Below are positions 8,601 through 16,534 of a stretch of DNA of 64,000 nt, in pieces (position 1 is the first letter of the stretch; each line of letters starts with the position of its first letter). A program made the position numbers and the translations under genes. The stretch covers positions 310,001-374,000 of the forward strand of contig CAXBJB010000004.1 of NCBI GenBank assembly GCA_963976055.1. The letters are read 5' to 3'. Under the pieces are notes generated by a model. It was not told the DNA's origin. It ran no database searches and was given only the letters and a program-made list of their open reading frames with translations. Source of the DNA: UBA1479 sp963976055. Its GTDB lineage: Bacteria; Pseudomonadota; Alphaproteobacteria; Rhodospirillales; Casp-alpha2.

Positions 8601-9015
8601 CGCCGGCGATGGCGACGACATCGTGGAAACGGGTGATGGCGACGACACTCTCATCGGCGGCCTGGGCCAGGATATCCTGATCGGCGGCGAGGGGCGGGAC
8701 GTGTTCATTTACCGCTCGGCCGACGAATCGGGCGCCGGGGCGGCCCTGCGCGACGTGATCGAGGACTTTGATGCCGGCGGCGCCGGGGATTCCGTCGATA
8801 TTCTTGATTTCTCGGGCTTCGTGACCGGCGTGTTCGCCTTCCTGGGCGACGAAACCCATGATTTCGACGGCGGCGGCAATACCCAGGCGCGGTTCAACGA
8901 TCAGACCAAGATCCTGGAAATCGACGCCGACGGCGACGCCCAGGTCGACATGGAGATCGAGCTGACGGATACCGACGGCGCCGCGCTGGACGACAGCGAC
9001 TTCAACGTCACCTGA
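5620..9015 (+). CDS. RTX / cadherin-like calcium-binding secreted protein
   Basis: A 1131-residue acidic protein of type I secretion type. An N-terminal block of about 17 RTX nonapeptides (GGxGxDxUx, residues 45-200) is followed by a globular part (200-290), Ig/cadherin-like VCBS modules (about 290-700, with YRVTDADGDSDEG and TITGTNDGP), a second RTX block of about 35 repeats (695-1035), and a C-terminal region starting RDVFIYRSADESG that resembles serralysin-type secretion domains. In the second block the repeats alternate between GDGDN and GGDGDD types. No signal peptide or catalytic domain is seen, so it is probably an adhesin or surface protein. The start is uncertain: TTG 5620 has GAGGGA close by, while ATGs at 5665, 5692 and 5701 have no clear ribosome site. 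No ABC exporter genes are nearby. Confidence 0.85.
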   Translation: MKFTVAAHLRWAHPCMKTEIEHPPMFLMKFIAALLAKFSPPVPNQGGRGDDVITGGNGRDKIYGRDGDDTLDGAGGNDKVYGGNGDDIVSGGSGNDHVDGGSGNDVLSGGTGNDHIDGGSGDDVIDGGDGKDLVHAGGGNDTVSGGDGDDHLHGGRGNDVVNGGAGRDFIDGDKGDDVLTGGAGSDHVKGGKGDDTAVYVMGDNAGSRDVYEGGKGVDTLRLDLTHAEWLRADVQQDVRDYLEFIDDHTGRRGEADGKWFTFSAFGLKAKEFENLKVVVDGVEIDPADQGVTANDDTFVTAGEDAAVSGSVLTNDLVPDLVASVTLVSGPAQGDLTFNADGTFTYDPGQAFNHLGAGETATQTFIYRVTDADGDSDEGVVTLTITGTNDGPVAAADVIAGGVEDMALVIPAGDLLANDTDADANDVLTIAAVGAPQGGTVAVDGNGDVVFTPAPNYSGPASFTYTVVDDAGAQSTATVTFEIEAAADQPVLTVQDVSGQAGQPLALDIAAALTDTDGSEVLSLTLSGLPAGSLLSAGTANANGTFTLTPGDLAGLTLTPPTGVSGDVTVQVTATATEQSNGASAAVTTAFILTLPLANQAPDDIALDNSHVLENEKGWVVGSLSVSDPDAGDSHVLAVSDARFEIVAGQLKLKDGLALDFEATPSVSVDVTATDAGGLSRTETFVITVDDVPDTVTQGGDLLIGSSGDDVIDGLGGDDTIYGLAGNDLLIGGAGNDSLYGGAGNDELIGGAGNNFLDGGDGDDILRGGNGNNTVLAGAGNDEIFLGDGDNYVDGGDGDDVVEAGEFGNGDNELIGGAGNDDLSAGDGDNRVFAGIGNDVVDLGDGDNYVEGGDGDDEILVGDGDNVIHGGAGDDLIDGLNGDNTIYGGDGDDLVIVDDGDNRIFGGAGNDDLDAGDGDNYIEGGDGDDIIIVGDGDNEIYGGAGDDDIETGYGENYIDAGDGDDFVTLDDGGSIVFGGAGNDDIWAYGGDNVIDAGDGDDIVETGDGDDTLIGGLGQDILIGGEGRDVFIYRSADESGAGAALRDVIEDFDAGGAGDSVDILDFSGFVTGVFAFLGDETHDFDGGGNTQARFNDQTKILEIDADGDAQVDMEIELTDTDGAALDDSDFNVT

Positions 9016-9197
9016 TACGCCGGCACCCGATCCGCCGCCTCCCTTGCATTAGGATTCCTTGGGCGCGCGTTAAGCAAATCTCGCTTGCGGCACCGGCGCG
9101 GTTGGGGCCCAATTATGGGCTGGGACTGGCCGAAACAGGCTGGCCCGCGTAGAATTCCGAAAAACCGGAACATCCGCACGATCCTTGGGAGGAATCC

Positions 9198-10052
9198 ATG
9201 CCGAAGCTGTTGTCGGAACAACAGGTCAGTCAATATCGCGAGGACGGCTATGTCGCGCCCGTGCCGATCATGTCGGCGGACGAGGCGCTGTCCTACCGTC
9301 GCCGCTTCGAGGCCTATGAGGCGGCGCAGGGCGGTTGGTACGAACTGTCCAAGGGGCAGAAACTGTATCTGTTGCAGACCTGGGCGGCGGAACTGGTGTC
9401 CCATCCCAAAATCCTCGATGCGGTCGAAGACGTGCTCGGCCCGGATATCCTGGCTTGGGGCTGCTCGCTGTTCGTCAAGGACGCGCACGATCCCGGATTC
9501 GTGTCCTGGCATCAGGACGCGACTTATTGGGGCCTGTCCAAGCCCGACGTGTTGACCGCCTGGGTCGCGCTGTCGCCGGCAACGGTGGAAGCGGGCTGCA
9601 TGAAGGTCGTGCCCGGCAGCCACAAGTGGAGCCAGATCGCCCACCGTGACACCCTGGACAAGCACAACCTGTTGACCAGGGGCCAGGAACTGGCGGTCGA
9701 GGTCAACGAGGACGACGCGGCCTACATGCCGCTCGACCCCGGCGAGGTCTCGCTGCACCACGTGCTGATCGCCCATGCCTCGACCCCCAACATCACGGAC
9801 GATCGGCGCATCGGCTTCGCCATCCGCTACATCCGTCCCGACGTGTCGCAGGTCAACGCCGACAAGGATTGTGCCTGGCTGGTGCGCGGGCAGGACACTC
9901 ACGGTAACTTCATCCATGAAACGCCGCCCGACGCGGACATGGACGAGGCGGCCCTGGCCGAATACGCCCGCATCATGAAGCTGCGCCAGAGCATCCTGTA
10001 CAAGGGGGTTCAGGGTAAGCCGGCCCACACGGATCTGACCGCCGCCGGGTGA
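9198..10052 (+). CDS. Phytanoyl-CoA dioxygenase (PhyH) family protein
   Basis: A 284-residue non-heme Fe(II)/2-oxoglutarate dioxygenase. The iron-binding H-x-D is visible in SWHQDATYWG (about residue 105) and the distal His in HHVLIAHAS (about 190), followed by the 2-oxoglutarate-binding Arg in RRIGFAIRY. Members hydroxylate or halogenate diverse small molecules, so the substrate is open. It has a clear ribosome site (GGGAGGAATCC) before ATG. The CoA-transferase and acyl-CoA dehydrogenase genes that follow on the same strand could belong to one catabolic route, which is only inference. Confidence 0.88.
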   Translation: MPKLLSEQQVSQYREDGYVAPVPIMSADEALSYRRRFEAYEAAQGGWYELSKGQKLYLLQTWAAELVSHPKILDAVEDVLGPDILAWGCSLFVKDAHDPGFVSWHQDATYWGLSKPDVLTAWVALSPATVEAGCMKVVPGSHKWSQIAHRDTLDKHNLLTRGQELAVEVNEDDAAYMPLDPGEVSLHHVLIAHASTPNITDDRRIGFAIRYIRPDVSQVNADKDCAWLVRGQDTHGNFIHETPPDADMDEAALAEYARIMKLRQSILYKGVQGKPAHTDLTAAG

Positions 10053-10158
10053 GTGCCGGATTAGCGTTTCATTTTCCCCGCGCGGTCTTTGCCTGTGCGG
10101 GGTGGGGGTGTAGCATGCGTCTCCTCGATTTCCCGCCTGCATCCCAACGGAAACATCC

Positions 10159-11397
10159 ATGACCGAAACCACCACTCGACCCGCCGGCCCTTTGGCGGGA
10201 ATCCGCATCCTCGACATGACCCGCATCCTGGCGGGCCCGACCTGTGCTCAGCTTTTGGGCGACCTGGGCGCCGACGTGATCAAGATCGAACGCCCCGGCG
10301 TCGGCGACGACACGCGCAGCTGGGGGCCGCCGTACCTGACGGCCACAGACGGCGGGGACCTGGACGAAAGCGCCTATTACCTGGCGGTCAACCGCAACAA
10401 GCGTTCGGTCACGGTCGATTTCTCCCGGCCGGAAGGCGTGGCCCTGATCAAGCGCCTGCTCAAGCATTGCGACGTGATGGCGCATAACCTGAAGGTCGGC
10501 GGGCTGGAGAAATTCGGCCTGGGCTATGCCGACCTCAAGGACGAATTCCCGGGTCTGGTCTACTGCCATATCTCCGGCTTCGGCGAGACGGGGCCCTATG
10601 CCAAGCGGCCGGGCTACGACGCCCTGGCCCAGGCCATGGGCGGGATCATGTCCCTGACCGGCAGCCCGGATGGGGAGCCAGTGCGCGTCGGCGTCGGCAT
10701 TTCCGACATCATGTGCGGCATGTACGCCTCAACCGCGATCCTGGCGGCCCTCCGCCACCGCGACAAGACGGGCCGGGGCCAGAACATCGACCTCGGCTTG
10801 CTCGACACCACCGTGGCCTGGGCGTCGAACGAGGCGCTGAACTATTTCACGTCCGGCGACCTGCCCAAGCGGCGCGGCAACCAGCATGCCAACATCGTGC
10901 CCTATCAGGTGTTCCCGACCAAGGACGGCTATTTCTATCTGGCCGCCGGCAACGACGGGCAGTATTCCCGGTTCTGTGAATTCGCGGGCGTACCCGAACT
11001 GGCGACCGATCCGCGCTACGACACCAATCCGAAGCGCCTCGTGAACCGGGACGAACTGGTCGCCAAGCTGGAACAGGTCACGCCGCGCAAGACCACCCAG
11101 GAATGGATCGAGGGCCTGGAACAGCGCAACGTGCCCGCCGCCCCGGTCTACAATCTGGAACAGACCTTCAGCGATCCGCAGATCCAGCATCGCGAGATGA
11201 AGATCGAGATGGACCAGCCCTTGGCGAAAGACGGTAAGGTTGCGCTTCTGGGCAACCCCATCAAGCTGTCGGAAACGCCCGTCAGCTACCGCCGCCCGCC
11301 ACCGACCCTGGGCCAACACACGGACGAGGTCCTGGCCGAGCTTCTGGACCTGAGCGACGACGACCGCGCGGCGCTGCGAAAAGACGGACTGATTTAG
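10159..11397 (+). CDS. Class III CoA-transferase (CaiB/BaiF family)
   Basis: A 412-residue family III CoA-transferase. The pattern is MTRILAGPTCAQLLGDLGAD near the N-terminus, NRNKRSVTVD, and YDALAQAMGGIMSLTG. The Asp of GLGYADLKDE is where formyl-CoA transferases form the acyl intermediate. Such enzymes move CoA between carboxylic acids. It is separated from the following acyl-CoA dehydrogenase by 13 nt, so activation of an acid as CoA thioester followed by alpha,beta-dehydrogenation is a plausible unit. A second family member is encoded at 54293-55516. Confidence 0.92.
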   Translation: MTETTTRPAGPLAGIRILDMTRILAGPTCAQLLGDLGADVIKIERPGVGDDTRSWGPPYLTATDGGDLDESAYYLAVNRNKRSVTVDFSRPEGVALIKRLLKHCDVMAHNLKVGGLEKFGLGYADLKDEFPGLVYCHISGFGETGPYAKRPGYDALAQAMGGIMSLTGSPDGEPVRVGVGISDIMCGMYASTAILAALRHRDKTGRGQNIDLGLLDTTVAWASNEALNYFTSGDLPKRRGNQHANIVPYQVFPTKDGYFYLAAGNDGQYSRFCEFAGVPELATDPRYDTNPKRLVNRDELVAKLEQVTPRKTTQEWIEGLEQRNVPAAPVYNLEQTFSDPQIQHREMKIEMDQPLAKDGKVALLGNPIKLSETPVSYRRPPPTLGQHTDEVLAELLDLSDDDRAALRKDGLI

Positions 11398-11410
11398 GGA
11401 GAGACGACCC

Positions 11411-12613
11411 ATGTTCGACCTGACCGACGACCAGAAAGACCTGCGCGCCAAGGCCCGCGCCCTTGCCGGGGGCGCCGTGGCGGCGCGCGCCGCCGAGGTT
11501 GACCGCACCGAGGAATATCCCTGGGACAACGTGGCGTTGCTGAAGGACGCCGGCTTCATGGGCATGACCATTCCCGAAGCCTACGGCGGGCAGGGCCGGT
11601 CGTTCCTGGACGCCGTGCTGGTGGTCGAGGAAATGGCCAAGCACTGCGGTGTCACCGGCCGTATCGTGGTCGAGGCCAACATGGGGGCGATTTCCTCGGT
11701 CATGCGCTACGGGTCCGAGGAACAGAAGAAGTTCTGCGCCGAACATGTGCTGGCCGGCGACAAGCCCGCCATCTGTATTACGGAGCCGAACGCCGGCAGT
11801 GCCGCGACCGACATGACGACTCGCGCCGACAAGAAGGGCGACACGTACGTTATTAATGGGACCAAGCATTGGATCACTGGTGCCGGCGTGTCCAAGGTGC
11901 ATCTGATCTTCGCCCGCGTGTTCGAAAACGGCGAGGAACAGGGCATCGGCGGCTTCCTTGCCATCCGCAACGACCATCCGGGCCTGGTCATCGGCACCCG
12001 CGAACCGGCCATGGGCCTGCGCGGCATTCCCGAATGCCAGGTCCATTTCAAGGACCTGGAAGTCCATGAATCCATGGCCCTGATCCCGCCCCAGGGCATC
12101 CGCCGCGGCTTCGCCGGCCTGATGACGGCCTATAACTCGCAGCGCGTGGGGGCCGGCACGGTGGCGCTCGGCATCGCCCAGGGGGCGTACGAGAAAGCTT
12201 TGGCCTATGCCCAGGAACGCGAGCAGTTCGGTCGGCCCATCGCCGAATTCCAGGGCCTGCAATGGATGCTAGTCGACATGGCGACCCAGATCACGGCGGC
12301 GCAGACGCTAATCTACCGCGCCGCCGCCAGCGCCGAGACGGACCAATCCGGTTTCCCCGACATGACGCTGGCCGCCCAGGCCAAGATCTTCACCTCGGAA
12401 ATGGCGATCAAGGTGACGTCCGAGGCGTTGCAGGTGTTCGGCGCCATGGGCTATTCCCGCAACCTGCCCATGGAGCGCATGTACCGCGACGCCCGCATGT
12501 TCACCATCGGCGGCGGCACGGCGCAGGTTCTGCGCAACATGGTGGCGACCCAGATTTTCGGCCGCAAGCTGCCGCAGACCCGGGACGGCTATCAGAAATT
12601 GGCCGAGAAGTAG
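11411..12613 (+). CDS. Acyl-CoA dehydrogenase
   Basis: A 400-residue flavoprotein of the acyl-CoA dehydrogenase family. Visible are CITEPNAGSAATDM (FAD/substrate binding), GTKHWITGA, the helical C-terminal domain with REQFGRPIAEFQ and LQVFGAMGYSRNLPMERMYRD. That last stretch is typical of short- or branched-chain and glutaryl-type enzymes, with a Gly-Gly-Thr at RMFTIGGGTAQVLRN. It introduces a double bond into an acyl-CoA and passes electrons to ETF. It follows the CoA-transferase by 13 nt with GGGAGAGACGACCC as ribosome site. Chain-length specificity cannot be told. Confidence 0.93.
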   Translation: MFDLTDDQKDLRAKARALAGGAVAARAAEVDRTEEYPWDNVALLKDAGFMGMTIPEAYGGQGRSFLDAVLVVEEMAKHCGVTGRIVVEANMGAISSVMRYGSEEQKKFCAEHVLAGDKPAICITEPNAGSAATDMTTRADKKGDTYVINGTKHWITGAGVSKVHLIFARVFENGEEQGIGGFLAIRNDHPGLVIGTREPAMGLRGIPECQVHFKDLEVHESMALIPPQGIRRGFAGLMTAYNSQRVGAGTVALGIAQGAYEKALAYAQEREQFGRPIAEFQGLQWMLVDMATQITAAQTLIYRAAASAETDQSGFPDMTLAAQAKIFTSEMAIKVTSEALQVFGAMGYSRNLPMERMYRDARMFTIGGGTAQVLRNMVATQIFGRKLPQTRDGYQKLAEK

Positions 12614-12709
12614 GGCGCGCCCTCCCGGTAAACTTCCCGCGAGGGGCCTCGTCAGGGGGCTCGGCCGTCCTATATGATCGGACAAGCCTTTAACTGGTGG
12701 AAACGTAAG

Positions 12710-13108
12710 ATGACCGGCAAGATCGAGAAATCCGACGCCGAATGGCGCCAGCAGCTGACCGACGAACAGTACAAGGTGACCCGCCTGAAGGGCACGGAAC
12801 GCGCCTTTACCGGTACGTACCACGACGCCAAGACGCCGGGCACCTATGTCTGCATCTGTTGTGGCGAGCCGCTGTTTTCGTCCGACACCAAGTTCGACAG
12901 CGGCACCGGCTGGCCCAGCTATTATCAGCCGGTCAGCAAGGACGCGGTCATCGAGCATGAGGACGTCAGCTTCTTCATGCGCCGGGTCGAGGTCGTCTGT
13001 TCGAAATGCGATGCCCACCTGGGCCATGTCTTCCCGGACGGGCCCGAGCCCACGGGCCTGCGCTACTGCATCAACTCGGCGTCTTTGTCCCTGAAGCCCA
13101 AGGAATAG
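12710..13108 (+). CDS. msrB: Peptide-methionine (R)-S-oxide reductase
   Basis: MsrB repairs methionine-R-sulfoxide in proteins. The 132-residue product has the zinc cysteines CICCG and CSKCDAHLGHVF, the GTGWPSYYQP substrate motif and the catalytic Cys in LRYCINSASL. I chose ATG 12710 (MTGKIEKSD), which gives the usual length; the reading from 12674 adds 12 residues. It appears to be monocistronic; a GCCTCCT/AGGAGGC stem-loop (13116-13135) without a T-tract lies just after the stop. Confidence 0.95.
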   Translation: MTGKIEKSDAEWRQQLTDEQYKVTRLKGTERAFTGTYHDAKTPGTYVCICCGEPLFSSDTKFDSGTGWPSYYQPVSKDAVIEHEDVSFFMRRVEVVCSKCDAHLGHVFPDGPEPTGLRYCINSASLSLKPKE

Positions 13109-13266
13109 CCCCCGCGCCTCCTGTTTCGAGGAGGCTGCCGCGCGCGTACCGCATGGCGGGAATCGGTGACGGCTTATAGCCAAGAGCCGACTTTTGAGGT
13201 ACCTGTTCGGGCGTAATACCGTGCGCGGAATGTCGCCGGCCCGGGCCCGGCCCTCCGCTGATTTGT

Positions 13267-14400
13267 ATGTCCCTTGAAAGTCGCGCAGGTTCCGCCGTGA
13301 TCCGCAACGCCACCTTGGAAGATGTCCCGGTCCTCGCGGACCTGGAGCAGCAGTGCTTCGACACCGACAGGCTGTCGCCGCGCAACTTCCGCTATCTGCT
13401 GACGCGCGGCAACGCGTCCCTCATCGTCGACGAGGTTGACGGCGCCATTGCCGGCTACAGTCTTGTACTGTTCCACCGCAACACGTCGATGACGCGCCTC
13501 TATTCCTTTGCCGTTCTGCCCACTCGCCAACGCGGCGGCATCGCCCGCGCGTTGCTGGCCCAGTCGGAAAAGATCGCCCTGGAAAAGGGCTTCGTGATGA
13601 TGCGGCTGGAAGTGCGGCGGGATAACGCGCGCGCCCTCGCGTTCTACGAAAAGGCCGGCTACCGTGCTTTTTCGACCTACCCGGATTATTACGAAGACCA
13701 TGTCGATGCGGTGCGCATGGAAAAGGCGCTGGCGCCGCATCTTTCGGCCGACGACGCGCTTGTTCCCTACTATGCCCAGACCCTGGAATTCACCTGCGGC
13801 CCGGCCTGCCTGATGATGGCCATGAAGGCCCAGGAGCCGGACCTGGTGCTCGACCGGACGTTCGAACTGCGCCTGTGGCGCGAGTCGACCACCATCTTCA
13901 TGACGTCGGGCCACGGCGGGTGCGGACCCTACGGCCTGGCGCTGTCCGCCTGGAAGCGGGGGTTCACCGTCGACATGTTCGTCAGCGAGGACGGGGCGAT
14001 GTTCGCCAATGGCGTGCGGAACGAGGAGAAGAAGGAAGTCATCCGTCTGGTCCAGGCCGACTTCATCGAGGAAATCGGCCGGACCGGCGTGCGCGTCAAG
14101 CATGCGCCGCCCGCGCTCGCAGACCTGCGGCGCCGGTTCGAAAAGGGCCATGTCCCCATCGTTCTGATCAGCGCCTATCGCCTGACGGGCTACAAGGCGC
14201 CGCATTGGATGGCCATCACCGGCTTCGACGACCGTTTCGTCTATGTTCATGAACCCTACGTCGATACCGACGAAGGCGAGACCGAAACGGTCTGTTTCGG
14301 TATTCCCATCCGTCTCGAGGAGTTTGACCGCATGATGCGCTACGGCGGGTCAAAGCAATATGCGGTGGTTGTCATCGGCCCGAAAAAGAGGAGCGCCTGA
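13267..14400 (+). CDS. GNAT acetyltransferase fused to a C39-like cysteine peptidase
   Basis: A 377-residue two-domain protein. Residues about 12-160 are a GNAT domain (SLIVDEVDGAIAGY, acetyl-CoA loop region QRGGIARALLAQSEK, FYEKAGYR). Residues about 165-370 are a C39-like papain-fold peptidase (DUF3335 type) with an intact triad: oxyanion Gln in YAQTLEF, Cys177 in FTCGPACLMMA, His313 in PHWMAI and Asp in YVHEPYVD. The stop overlaps the next start by one base (TGATG), so it is translationally coupled to the RimK-like ATP-grasp gene. This pairing recurs in proteobacteria and has been predicted to make or process a peptide modification; the substrate is unknown. Confidence 0.9.
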   Translation: MSLESRAGSAVIRNATLEDVPVLADLEQQCFDTDRLSPRNFRYLLTRGNASLIVDEVDGAIAGYSLVLFHRNTSMTRLYSFAVLPTRQRGGIARALLAQSEKIALEKGFVMMRLEVRRDNARALAFYEKAGYRAFSTYPDYYEDHVDAVRMEKALAPHLSADDALVPYYAQTLEFTCGPACLMMAMKAQEPDLVLDRTFELRLWRESTTIFMTSGHGGCGPYGLALSAWKRGFTVDMFVSEDGAMFANGVRNEEKKEVIRLVQADFIEEIGRTGVRVKHAPPALADLRRRFEKGHVPIVLISAYRLTGYKAPHWMAITGFDDRFVYVHEPYVDTDEGETETVCFGIPIRLEEFDRMMRYGGSKQYAVVVIGPKKRSA

Positions 14401-15884
14401 TGGCCCGCAGCGTAATTGTCGTCGACCGCCTTTCCGATTGGCGCTGGAATCAAGAGGGCCTGAACATCCAGACGGTCGACGCCTTCATCGCCGAAAAACG
14501 CACGCCGAACAAACGGCCGCTCCGCGTCATCAACCTGTGCCGCCGCTACAAGTATCTGTCGGCGGGGTATTACTGTTCGCTGCTGTCGGAATCCCGGGGC
14601 GACCTGCCGATGCCGACGATGGTCGACATCATCGACCTGGATAAGCGGGGGTCCTACGCTTACGCCGTGCCCGATCTGGAACGCATCCTGCACGCGACGA
14701 TGAAGCGGCTGGCCAGCCCGCCCACGGTCGGGTTCGTGCTGCACGTGTTTTTCGGGCGGCCCGACGATGCGCGGTTCCGCCGGCTCGCGGCGGAAGTGTT
14801 CGACGCCTTCCGCTATCCGATCCTGGAAATCCAGATCGTGCGCGACAAGCGCTGGCGGATTCAGGCGATCCACCCGCTTGGCATCAACAAGATCAACGAC
14901 GACCTGGCCGCCGTGTTTGAAGATGCGCTGCGCACCTATGTCCGCGTGCCGGCGTCGCAACGCAAGAGCCGCCCGTCGGCGCTTTACGAACTGGCCGTTC
15001 TGGTCGACCCCAACGAACGGCTGGCGCCGTCGGACGAGGTGGCGCTCAAGCGCCTGGCCAAGGCCGGGGCGGATCAGCGGGTCGAGGTCGAATTCATCAC
15101 CGCCAAGGACATCCAGCGCATCCCCGAATTCGACGCCCTGTTCATCCGCGAGACGACGGCCCTGAACCACCATACCTTCCGCTTTTCCCGCAAGGCCGAG
15201 GTCGAAGGCATTCCGGTGATCGACGATCCGCGCTCGATCCTGCGCTGCACCAACAAGGTCTACCTGTCGGAAGCGCTGAAGGCGGCCAACGTGCCGACGC
15301 CGCGCACGGAACTGCTCAACCGTTCGACCTTCAACGACAAGCGTCTGGCCGAAATCGAAGCCATGATGGGCTATCCGGTGGTTTTGAAAATTCCCGACGG
15401 CGCCTTTTCCCGAGGGGTCGAAAAGGCCGAAAACCGGGAGGACTTCCTGCGCCATGCGGAGGGCCTGTTCGAACGTTCCCGCGTGATCCTGGCCCAGGAA
15501 TACATGTACACGCCCTATGACTGGCGGATCGGCCTGATCGGCGGCGAGCCGCTGTTCGCCTGCCAGTACTTCATGTCGCGCTCGCACTGGCAGATCTACC
15601 GCCATGTCGACAGCGAGAAATCCGTTTCCGGCGCCTGGGAAACCATGCCGATCGACGCGGCCCCGCCCGTGGTGGTCGAGACCGCGCGCCGTGCCGCCGC
15701 CCTGATCGGCGACGGGCTCTACGGCGTCGATCTGAAGGAGACGGAGGCCGGCGTGTTCGTGATCGAGGTCAACGATAACCCCAACATCGACGGTGGGGTC
15801 GAGGACAAGGTTCTGAAGGGCGCGCTTTACGAGCGCGTGATCCAGGAATTCACCCGCCGCATCGACAAGGCCAGAAGCGGCTGA
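14400..15884 (+). CDS. RimK-like ATP-grasp ligase with RLAN N-terminal domain
   Basis: A 494-residue protein. The N-terminal 190 residues match the RLAN-type domain found only with such ligases (LNIQTVDAFIAEKRTPNKRP, CRRYKYLSAGYYCSLLSES). The C-terminal ATP-grasp domain (about 230-490) has the small-domain lysine in GYPVVLKIPDGAFSRGV, the LAQEYM motif and the Mg-binding VIEVNDNPNID. It should ligate an amine to an acyl-phosphate, as RimK does with glutamate. It is coupled to the upstream GNAT/peptidase fusion with GAGGAG as ribosome site. Known from family: ATP-grasp chemistry. Inferred: an amino-acid-adding modification that the neighbour acetylates or cleaves. Confidence 0.9.
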   Translation: MARSVIVVDRLSDWRWNQEGLNIQTVDAFIAEKRTPNKRPLRVINLCRRYKYLSAGYYCSLLSESRGDLPMPTMVDIIDLDKRGSYAYAVPDLERILHATMKRLASPPTVGFVLHVFFGRPDDARFRRLAAEVFDAFRYPILEIQIVRDKRWRIQAIHPLGINKINDDLAAVFEDALRTYVRVPASQRKSRPSALYELAVLVDPNERLAPSDEVALKRLAKAGADQRVEVEFITAKDIQRIPEFDALFIRETTALNHHTFRFSRKAEVEGIPVIDDPRSILRCTNKVYLSEALKAANVPTPRTELLNRSTFNDKRLAEIEAMMGYPVVLKIPDGAFSRGVEKAENREDFLRHAEGLFERSRVILAQEYMYTPYDWRIGLIGGEPLFACQYFMSRSHWQIYRHVDSEKSVSGAWETMPIDAAPPVVVETARRAAALIGDGLYGVDLKETEAGVFVIEVNDNPNIDGGVEDKVLKGALYERVIQEFTRRIDKARSG

Positions 15885-15940
15885 TCGTGCCGCCGGGGGT
15901 GCACGGGTGCCGACGTCTGAAAAACGGAGAGTGATGGGCG

Positions 15941-16387
15941 ATGGCCGCGGATGACATCAAGTTCATGGACGAGGCCTATCGCCTTGCGAAAAAAAGCTTC
16001 GACGAGGGCGGTCTGCCGATCGGTTCGGTCCTGGTCAGGGACGGCACGGTCATCGGTAGGGGCCACAACCAAAGGGTTCAGAAGGACAGCGCGATCCTTC
16101 ACGGCGAAATGGATTGCATTCAAAATGCCGGGCGGCAGAAAAGCTACCGGGACACCACGCTCTATACGACCCTGTCGCCTTGCATGATGTGTTCCGGGAC
16201 CATCGTGCAATTCAAGATTCCCCGCGTCGTTATCGGGGAGAACGTCAATTTCGGCGGCAATGAGGAATTCCTCCGCGATCACGGCGTCGAGGTCGAAATT
16301 CTTGGCCACCAATCCTGTATTGAACTCATGGCGCGGCTGAAGCGCGAGCGCCCCACAGATTGGGATGAGGATATCGGGGAAGGCTAG
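15941..16387 (+). CDS. Cytosine-deaminase-like nucleoside deaminase
   Basis: A 148-residue zinc deaminase of the CDA fold. Zinc ligands and the proton-shuttle Glu are in HGEMD (H-x-E) and SPCMMC (PC-x2-C). The surrounding YTTLSPCMMCSG and VVIGENVNFGGNEEFL closely follow yeast-type cytosine deaminase rather than TadA. It would convert cytosine to uracil or a related base. It starts 56 nt after the ATP-grasp gene with its own ribosome site, so it may be in the same transcript but is probably unrelated in function. Confidence 0.85.
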   Translation: MAADDIKFMDEAYRLAKKSFDEGGLPIGSVLVRDGTVIGRGHNQRVQKDSAILHGEMDCIQNAGRQKSYRDTTLYTTLSPCMMCSGTIVQFKIPRVVIGENVNFGGNEEFLRDHGVEVEILGHQSCIELMARLKRERPTDWDEDIGEG

Positions 16388-16534
16388 GAGGTGGGGAATG
16401 CGAAGCTTCAGAAAATCGACGGCGATGTCGGCATTCGCCGCGATGCAATGAAGGCACCCTGCATGCCTCCGCGGTTTCCGTCGGCATATTGCCGGCCTTC
16501 GCCGTCATCATGACGTTTTCCTGACCCGCCGGGT

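Noticed and set aside
7720..8700. Tandem DNA repeats that could suggest a CRISPR or satellite
   Set aside because: The period is set by RTX nonapeptide codons; there are no constant repeats with unique spacers.
6307..8859. An 850-codon open frame on the minus strand within the RTX gene
   Set aside because: It is the mirror of GGxGxD repeats, giving a Val/Ala-rich nonsense sequence.
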